Virus record (IMG/VR): IMGVR_UViG_3300020196_003474
Location: 1 to 21,604 of that record
Strand: one strand, 5' to 3'
Length of the DNA: 21,604 bases
Source of the DNA: a virus
The notes below the pieces were generated by a model that had not been told where the DNA came from, searched no databases, and saw only the letters and a program-made list of their open reading frames with translations. Below are positions 14,701-19,700 of the stretch, piece by piece (the first letter of the stretch is position 1; the number at the start of each line of letters is the position of its first letter). Made by a program: the position numbers and the translations under genes.

Positions 14701-15150
14701 TCTACTTTTGCTGGTATCACAACAGTCACTGGACCAACATTATTTGCTAAACAACTGAATGTTTCTGGTATTACAACAGCAACCTCTTTCAGAACCAATA
14801 CAACTGTTGGTGATGGAACAGATGTTGGATTTGCTATTAAGTATTACATAACTGCAAATAATAATTCCTCTGCATATAGATTTGCTGGTCCTGGAGTATT
14901 AAATAGCACCGATGATCCAACAATTTATTTACATAGAGGATTTACTTACATTTTTGAAAACTCTACTGGAACTAATCATCCATTTGCGATTCGCACAAGC
15001 AGTGGAGGATCTGCATATACTTCTGCATTCTTGAGTGGATCTCAAAGTGGAACGCAAATATTCACAGTTCCTTTTGATGCTCCAAACACTTTAGTATATC
15101 AATGCACCATTCACTCAAATATGGTTGGAACTCTCAATATTGTCACATGA
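11770..15150 (+). CDS. Baseplate-attached fibre-like protein with cupredoxin-like tip
   Basis: An 1126-residue virion protein. The ATG at 11770 is chosen because it follows the late promoter box and begins a conserved N-terminal motif. That motif, NDGTGDTLRAAGGVINDNF at residues 13-31, resembles the N-termini of T4 gp10 and gp9 and probably docks the protein on the baseplate. Residues about 60-560 hold GIGTTNP...LTV repeats, four of them almost identical at DNA level, plus a DTYASLPS...HAHDTGKLYYA segment known from phage tail fibres. Residues about 563-727 contain ten repeats of the IGYxAGxN type, as in YadA-like adhesin heads, suggesting a trimeric left-handed beta-roll shaft. Residues about 1023-1126 form a cupredoxin-like C-terminal domain. 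No peptidase S74 chaperone domain is present. It lies between the giant gene and gene 8. I infer a short tail fibre or baseplate spike that touches the host surface. The exact T4 counterpart is uncertain. Confidence 0.85.
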   Translation: MARVAINTGAAANDGTGDTLRAAGGVINDNFLEVYTYLGAGSTTTLSAPVWNTTSVGINTLRNVGMGTTNPRFALEVGAVGTSGTTLFVNGDARITGILSIGTSSITLNGSTNIINVGTGVTINGSTGIISATSIVLSGTTLTGAAVTSIVAGTGINVSGSTGQVTITATGSGESSQFVTTAAGIHTLSNIGIGTTNPTSALTVVGSGTSTSQLFVTGVSTFQDNLGVGATTNPPAYTLDVAGYARIRDGLILTGGSTYPVELFADLIIGGYNLDILGGGNLNVDPGNLNVGGNVVVYSPGTLNVGTGGTVITTTSAGLVGIGTTNPTSALTVIGSGTSTSQLFVTGVSTFVGLITAGRITAGLTSSIIPFYYDTYASLPSYSTYHGAVAHAHDTGKLYYAHTRWVELVNTEADGTVGTGTERYNIGITSVTTLNVSGVVTATSFVGDGSGLTGVVGSGSGLIIKDSGTTVGTAGTIDFGDNLTVSPISAGVVTVTGSASGGSSQFVTTAAGIHTLSNVGIGTTNPTSKLTVGAVGAATTNLVVNGWANISGMNIVQDTDTNSIYIGYEAGQSLLTQANDNGNIALGYRSLYGSTSPDYCIAIGYEALRNPTSNTDNTIAIGHQAGYNGGGGSNVFIGYEAGQNATTGHSNVAIGYHAARSSSPSFGVYIGYDAGKNADGIGNVFVGHNAGDGVTSGDYNTFIGEAAGNDMTTGSDNVIIGGYQGNEKGLDIRTSSNNIVLSDGDGNIRFYANSSGNVGIGTTNPTSALTVVGSGTSTSQLFVTGVSTFSYIQNTGITSTKDLIVYGTGNDAGSASTISLRSRNNYIDFNAQLATAQSFAIRLLNYPILQGTYLYPTGGSAALNNWDGTEAIVVNDTGILMGPAFAGPGTGRPVIIGTGTSTGTALQQLQVTGGAYVSGNVGLGTANPLGPLQVGVGSSAVIVTSTGSVGIGTTNPTSALTVVGSGTSTSQLFVTGVSTFAGITTVTGPTLFAKQLNVSGITTATSFRTNTTVGDGTDVGFAIKYYITANNNSSAYRFAGPGVLNSTDDPTIYLHRGFTYIFENSTGTNHPFAIRTSSGGSAYTSAFLSGSQSGTQIFTVPFDAPNTLVYQCTIHSNMVGTLNIVT
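11785..11892 (+). other. gp9/gp10-like N-terminal baseplate-docking motif
   Basis: Residues 6-41 read INTGAAANDGTGDTLR followed by AAGGVINDNFLEVYTYLG. T4 gp10, as I recall it, starts with INIGNVVDDGTGDYLR and then KGGIKINENFDELYYELG. T4 gp9 has the related STGDILFDGGNKINSDF. The order and spacing of TGD-L, GG-IN-(N/D)F and Y-x-x-x-G match. In T4 both proteins sit on the baseplate wedge, so this segment probably anchors the fibre there. Confidence 0.65.
12291..12380 (+). repeat. 90-bp duplicated segment, copy A
   Basis: Begins ATCATCCCAGTTCGTAAC and encodes SSQFVTTAAGIHTLSN followed by IGIGTTNPTSAL. A second copy at 13275-13364 differs at only a few positions. Copy A runs into the first 86-bp repeat, which overlaps it from 12346. 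Confidence 0.85.
12346..12431 (+). repeat. 86-bp fibre repeat, copy 1
   Basis: Runs from ATTGGAACCACAAATCC to GGTGTTTCTAC and encodes GTTNPTSALTVVGSG and then TSTSQLFVTGVST. By my reading it differs from the copy at 14047-14132 at a single base (CCGG versus CTGG). Confidence 0.9.
12733..12818 (+). repeat. 86-bp fibre repeat, copy 2
   Basis: Same length and register as copy 1. It is slightly diverged (CTGTAATTGG in place of CAGTGGTTGG, and GTGTCAAC at the end), giving TVIGSG instead of TVVGSG. Confidence 0.9.
13275..13364 (+). repeat. 90-bp duplicated segment, copy B
   Basis: Second copy of the segment at 12291-12380. Differences cluster at its 3' end (GTTGGCATC for ATTGGTATT, AAACTT for GCTCTT). 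After it, the sequence leaves the repeat and enters the adhesin-like block. Confidence 0.85.
13456..13950 (+). repeat. YadA-head-like repeat block, ten protein repeats
   Basis: Residues about 563-727 of the fibre protein. Successive units carry IYIGYEAG, IALGYRSL, IAIGYEAL, IAIGHQAG, VFIGYEAG, VAIGYHAA, VYIGYDAG, VFVGHNAG, TFIGEAAG and VIIGGYQG, each preceded by Asn or a turn and spaced about 14-20 residues. This is the pattern of the left-handed parallel beta-roll in trimeric autotransporter adhesin heads. In a phage fibre it probably forms a rigid trimeric section. Confidence 0.75.
14047..14132 (+). repeat. 86-bp fibre repeat, copy 3
   Basis: Nearly identical to the copy at 12346-12431 although 1.7 kb away, separated by unrelated modules. 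This implies recent duplication or gene conversion. Confidence 0.9.
14413..14432. repeat. G+C-rich hairpin in the fibre gene
   Basis: GGTCCTGC, loop ATTT, GCAGGGCC: an 8-bp RNA stem with one G-U pair, inside codons for MGPAFAGPG. No T-tract follows, so it is not a typical terminator. It may be fortuitous. Confidence 0.5.
14620..14705 (+). repeat. 86-bp fibre repeat, copy 4
   Basis: Same unit, starting ATAGGAACC, with CTGTGGTCGG in the middle. Relatives too diverged to count as copies lie near 11961, 12452 and 14531. Confidence 0.88.
14830..15147 (+). other. Cupredoxin-like C-terminal domain with possible type 1 copper site
   Basis: Residues about 1021-1126. The segments YLHRGFTYIFEN, NHPFAI, IFTVPFDAP and YQCTIHSNMVG occur in the order expected of a plastocyanin-like beta-barrel. 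Candidate ligands are His1070, Cys1112, His1115 and Met1118. The Cys-x2-His-x2-Met spacing equals that of the amicyanin copper loop. Similar domains end many marine phage tail proteins, as far as I remember. Whether any binds copper is unknown to me. It would lie at the fibre tip. Confidence 0.65.
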
Positions 15151-15174
15151 ACTTAAATGTCATCTAAGATGCTT

Positions 15175-15182
15175 AATAAATA
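15175..15182 (+). promoter_or_regulatory. T4-type late promoter box AATAAATA
   Basis: AATAAATA lies in the 50-bp gap after the fibre gene, 18 bp before the ATG of gene 8. It differs from the T4 late consensus TATAAATA at one base. Expected initiation about 6 nt downstream leaves a very short leader with no Shine-Dalgarno sequence. Confidence 0.6.
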
Positions 15183-15200
15183 ACTAAAAAATACCGTCAA

Positions 15201-16745
15201 ATGGCTGCAATTATAACTGATCAGATTAGAATATTAAATGCCAAAAATTTTGTTGCGAATGTTGGCGTTGGCACTTTTTATTCTTTTATTGGTTTACCAA
15301 ATCCCAGTGATTATCAGTCTGATTGGGATAGTAATCCTCCATCACCTAAAGATAATTTTGACCAGGAAAATGATTACTGGGATACGATGATGGCATTGAA
15401 AAAAATCAATGCGAGTGATGTAAGACAGGTTATAACAAAAAGATTTTGGTCTTCAGGAACAGTTTATGATTATTATAGACATGATTATAATAGATCAAAT
15501 ACGGCTAAAATCTCTGGAGCAACCAATTTATATTCAGCATTTTATTATGTAATAAATGAGGATTATAAGGTTTATTCTTGTCTTCAAAATGGAACTGACC
15601 CAGACAATCCAAACGGAAGACCATCGTTGGATCAACCCACATTTACTGATTTAGAACCAAGATCTGCAGGTAGCAGTGGTGATGGTTATATTTGGAAATA
15701 TCTTTATACAATAAAACCAAGTGAAGTTATTAAGTTTGAAACAACAGATTTTATTCCAGTGCCCTCTAACTGGAGTACATCACCAGATAATGCAGCAGTT
15801 AGAGATAATGCTGTCGATGGATCAATTAAAATTGTTACAATTACAGATCGTGGAGTAGGTCTTGGAACAGCAAATGTCACTTACACTAGAGTTCCAATTA
15901 AAGGTGATGGAATCGGAGCAGAATGCACGATTACAATTAACAATGACTCTAAAGTAAGTTCTATTATTGTTTCCAATCAGGGTTCTGGTTATACTTTCGG
16001 AAACGTCGATCTAATCACTGGAGGAGTTCCAACTGGAACCACAAGACCAACTTTTAATGTTATTATCTCTCCTAAGGGAGGTCATGGAGATGATATTTAC
16101 AGAGAACTTGGCGCATACAATGTTCTTCTCTATTCTAGAATTGAAAATGATAATGAAAATCCAGATTTTATAACTGGCAATCAAATAGCAAGAATAGGAA
16201 TCGTTCAAAATCCAGAAGTCACCACTGGAACATTATTGACAGTGGATAAAGCAAGTGCAGTATATGCATTGAAATTAACTGGAGTTGGATATAGTTCAGC
16301 AACCTTTACCGCAGACTCACAAGTAAAACAGACAGTTTCTTCTGGAACAACTGCTGTTGGTAGGGTAATAAATTATGATCAAACTACAGGAGTCTTGAAG
16401 TACTGGCAGGATAGAACAGTGTCTGGATTTAGTACTGTTGGAACAGCACAAACGAATCCTATACATGGGTTCAATATGACAAGATTCACTGCTTCACCCT
16501 CTTCGGGCGGAAGTTTAACAATCATCCCATCAACTGGTTCAAATCTTTCTATTGATACTTCATTCACAGGTGTTAGCACCGCAATAAATAGTAGAACATA
16601 TTACCTAGGTCAAACTTTCACAAACGGCGTTTCATCCCCAGAAGTGCGAAAGTATTCTGGAAACATTATTTATGTTGACAACAGACCAGCGATTACTAGA
16701 TCATCTAATCAAAAAGAAGATATTAAAGTCATTCTGCAGTTCTAA
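15201..16745 (+). CDS. 8: Baseplate wedge protein gp8
   Basis: A 514-residue homologue of T4 gp8 (334 residues), a wedge component that in T4 binds gp7 and gp10. Matching segments, recalled from the T4 protein, are GDGYIWKYLYTIKPSEV with FIPVP (T4 GDGYVWEYLFEI ... YIVVP), the IARIGIVQNP segment (T4 RQISIITNP), and the C-terminus KYSGNIIYVDNRPAI ... QKEDIKVILQF (T4 RHSGEMIYMENRPPI ... QTEEINILFTF). The N-terminal half keeps the WDTMMALKKI and WSSGTVYDYY landmarks. The extra length lies between residues about 205 and 300 and 345 and 480. It includes an SNQGSGYTFG module at residue 259 like those in the giant upstream protein, and a GVGYSS ... TAVGRVINYD stretch. The ATG at 15201 follows a late promoter box by 18 bp, and the next gene starts 6 bp after the stop. 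Confidence 0.92.
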   Translation: MAAIITDQIRILNAKNFVANVGVGTFYSFIGLPNPSDYQSDWDSNPPSPKDNFDQENDYWDTMMALKKINASDVRQVITKRFWSSGTVYDYYRHDYNRSNTAKISGATNLYSAFYYVINEDYKVYSCLQNGTDPDNPNGRPSLDQPTFTDLEPRSAGSSGDGYIWKYLYTIKPSEVIKFETTDFIPVPSNWSTSPDNAAVRDNAVDGSIKIVTITDRGVGLGTANVTYTRVPIKGDGIGAECTITINNDSKVSSIIVSNQGSGYTFGNVDLITGGVPTGTTRPTFNVIISPKGGHGDDIYRELGAYNVLLYSRIENDNENPDFITGNQIARIGIVQNPEVTTGTLLTVDKASAVYALKLTGVGYSSATFTADSQVKQTVSSGTTAVGRVINYDQTTGVLKYWQDRTVSGFSTVGTAQTNPIHGFNMTRFTASPSSGGSLTIIPSTGSNLSIDTSFTGVSTAINSRTYYLGQTFTNGVSSPEVRKYSGNIIYVDNRPAITRSSNQKEDIKVILQF

Positions 16746-16751
16746 AGAATT

Positions 16752-19700
16752 ATGCCTCAGCAAACGAATCTTAATGTAGTTCCATACTTTGATGACTTTG
16801 ATCCATCCAAAGACTATCATAAGGTGCTCTTTAAACCTGGATATCCAGTTCAAGCGAGAGAGTTAACAACTCTACAATCAATACTGCAGAATCAAATTGA
16901 AAAATTTGGTCAGCACTTCTTCAAGGAAGGTGCAAAAGTTATTCCAGGAAATATTGGATATTCTCAACTTTATTATTGTGTTCAATTAAATAATAATTTT
17001 CAAGGAGTTCCTGTCTCTGCTTATGCGGATCAATTAGTTGGTAAAAAAATTACAGGGCAAACGTCTGGAGTCTCCGCATTTGTGGATAAAATTTTATCAC
17101 CGATAGATTCTGAAAGGGGTAACTTAACACTTTATATCAGTTATTTGAATTCTAGCACTTCAAATAATTCAACACAAATATTTTCTAATGGCGAATCTCT
17201 AACTTGTGATTCTGCCATCATATCTGGATTACTAGGAAATACAACAATTACAGCGGGTAGTCCATTCGCGGTTACTTTATCTTCAAATGCCACCGCAACT
17301 GGATCCTCCTTCCAAATTCAAGATGGTGTCTATTTCATACGCGGAAACTTTATAAATGTAAAATCAGAGACTTTAATTTTAGATCAATATTCAAACTCTC
17401 CAAGTTATAGAGTTGGTTTGTTTGTATCAGAACAAATTATTAACGATACCATTGATGAAAGTTTAACCGATAATTCTCAAGGATTTAATAACTATTCTGC
17501 CCCTGGTGCAGATAGGTTAAAAATATCTGTCAGTTTAACAAAAAAATCACTAACAGATTTAAACGATAATAGTTTTATTGAACTTGCAACAATTACTAAT
17601 GGAGTCATTAAATCAAAAGTAGACAGAGGGGATTTAGGTGGTGGAACAGGATACCTCGATATTAGAGACATTTTAGCAAGAAGAACCTACGCAGAATCTG
17701 GTGATTATTATGTAAAAGATTTTGATATAAGTCTTTTAAACTCATTAAATGATAATATTGGAAATAGAGGAGTATTTCAATCTGGACAGTTCACTTATGG
17801 AGGATCTGTTCCATCGGATAATTTAGCATTATATAAAATTTCTCCAGGTAGAGCTTTTGTTCGTGGTTATGATCTTGAACTCTTAACTCCAACATTTATC
17901 GACGTAGAAAAACCAAGAACAACAAAGACAATCGAAGATCAAGAAATCATTTATAACACTGGACCAACTTTAAAAGTTAATAGAGTTTATGGAGTTCCTG
18001 TTCTTGGCATTGGAAACACATATGTTCTAAGCTTAAGGGACAGTAGAAGAGGTGTTGGAATAGCGACTGTAGGTAATGAAATTGGTCTCGCTAGAGTCTA
18101 CGATTTTAGATTGGAATCTGGATCATATGATGCGACAAATTCTAATTTAAATCAATGGGCTTTGTCACTTTTTGATGTGCAGACTTTTACTAATATTACA
18201 CTTAATCAAGCAACATCTTTAAGTATTCCAACTCGTGTGGAGGGATCTAATAGTGGTGCGACTGGTTTTATTAGACATGCAGTGTCTGCGGGGGTAGCAG
18301 TAACAGTTTATGATACTTCTGGAGAGTTTATTGCAAATGAATCTTTAATTTTTAATGGTATTGCTGATGGAAGAATTGCAATTGCAGTTACTACACACTC
18401 ACTTTCTGATGTAAAATCGGTTCATGGCACAAACAATGGAATTGTTGGTTTAGGATCAACATTTTTAGGAGATATAGTTCAGTCCATCGGATTCAATGTT
18501 GGTGTTGCAACAATCAGCACTGGCAGTGGTGGTATCAGCACAGTCTTTAGCACTAATACATTATTTCCAGGGACAATAATAAAGAGGAATAATTTAGTTC
18601 AATTCAGTAATCCAGCGAATAGAGATATTAGTTTTGCAAAGGTAGTTAGTGTTGGAACAAGTAGTGTTACGATAGAGGCAGTAACGACTGTTACTGGAAT
18701 TGCATCAGGCGATCTACCAACAACAACTCTTAATGCTACAGACTTTAAAATTTTAACCACAAAACTAGATCTATCATCGGATAAAACTCTTTATACAAAA
18801 CTTCCAAAGAATAATATTTCTTCTGTTGACCTTACTGATGCAAGTTTAAGTATTAGAAAAACTTTTACGGTAAATATTTCTTCAAATCAACTTTCTACTG
18901 TTGTGACTGCAGGAACTAATGAAACATTTTTGCCATTTGATGAAGAAAGATATACATTAACTCGCTCAAATGGTGAAACTGAAACTCTAACTTCAGATAG
19001 GTTTGAATTTTTAGTTGGAAGCACTCAATTACAAATTCGTCATCTTGGTAGTAATGATACTGGTGCAACTTTAACTGCTACATTAAGAAAGATAAAACCA
19101 AAAGCAAAAGAAAAAATTAAAAACAGAGTTAACTCACTAATTATCGATAAATCAAAATATGCAGGATCCGGCATTGGGACAACAACTTTAAATGATGGAC
19201 TAATATTCGGAAATTATCCATTTGGAACAAGAGTTCATGATGAGATTCTTTCACTTAATGTGCCAGATATTATTGAAATTCATGGAATATTTGAATCGGC
19301 AGATACATCAAACCCATCCGCACCAAAAATTACTCTTTCCTCTCTTACAAGTTCATCCACAACTACAACAGAACTCATTATCGGAGAAACTTTAGTTGGG
19401 CAAACAAGTGGAGCAGTGGCTATTTGTGCCGAAAAATTATCATCATCTCAAATTGTATTCATTTATAAGAATGACAGTAGATTTAAAGAGGGGGAAACCG
19501 TATCTTTTTCAGAATCAAAAGCAAAAGGAGTTATCACTACACTAGATTCTGGTAGTTTTGAAATTTCATCGAATTATAAGTTCAATACAGGACAAGAAGA
19601 GACAATTTATAACTATGGTACGTTAATAAGAAAAAATGACTCTGAGGAACCATCAAAAAGATTAAAAGTTTACTTCTCAAATGGATATTTTGAGTCAACT

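Noticed and set aside
14620-15150. Peptidase S74 intramolecular chaperone at the fibre C-terminus
   Set aside because: GIGTTNP repeats often precede S74 domains in phage fibres, but the final 100 residues are cupredoxin-like and no S74 catalytic landmarks are seen.
12300-15150. Diversity-generating retroelement target
   Set aside because: The scattered repeats are near-identical over their whole length, without adenine-specific variation or a C-type lectin end, and no reverse transcriptase is present.
15161-15171. Small hairpin CATC-TAA-GATG in the gap before gene 8
   Set aside because: The stem is only 4 bp and no T-tract follows. It is not a credible terminator.
3389-16579. Several open frames of 60-120 codons on the minus strand
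   Set aside because: All lie opposite the long + strand genes, mirror their repetitive codons, and have no ribosome site, promoter or recognisable protein. They are shadows.
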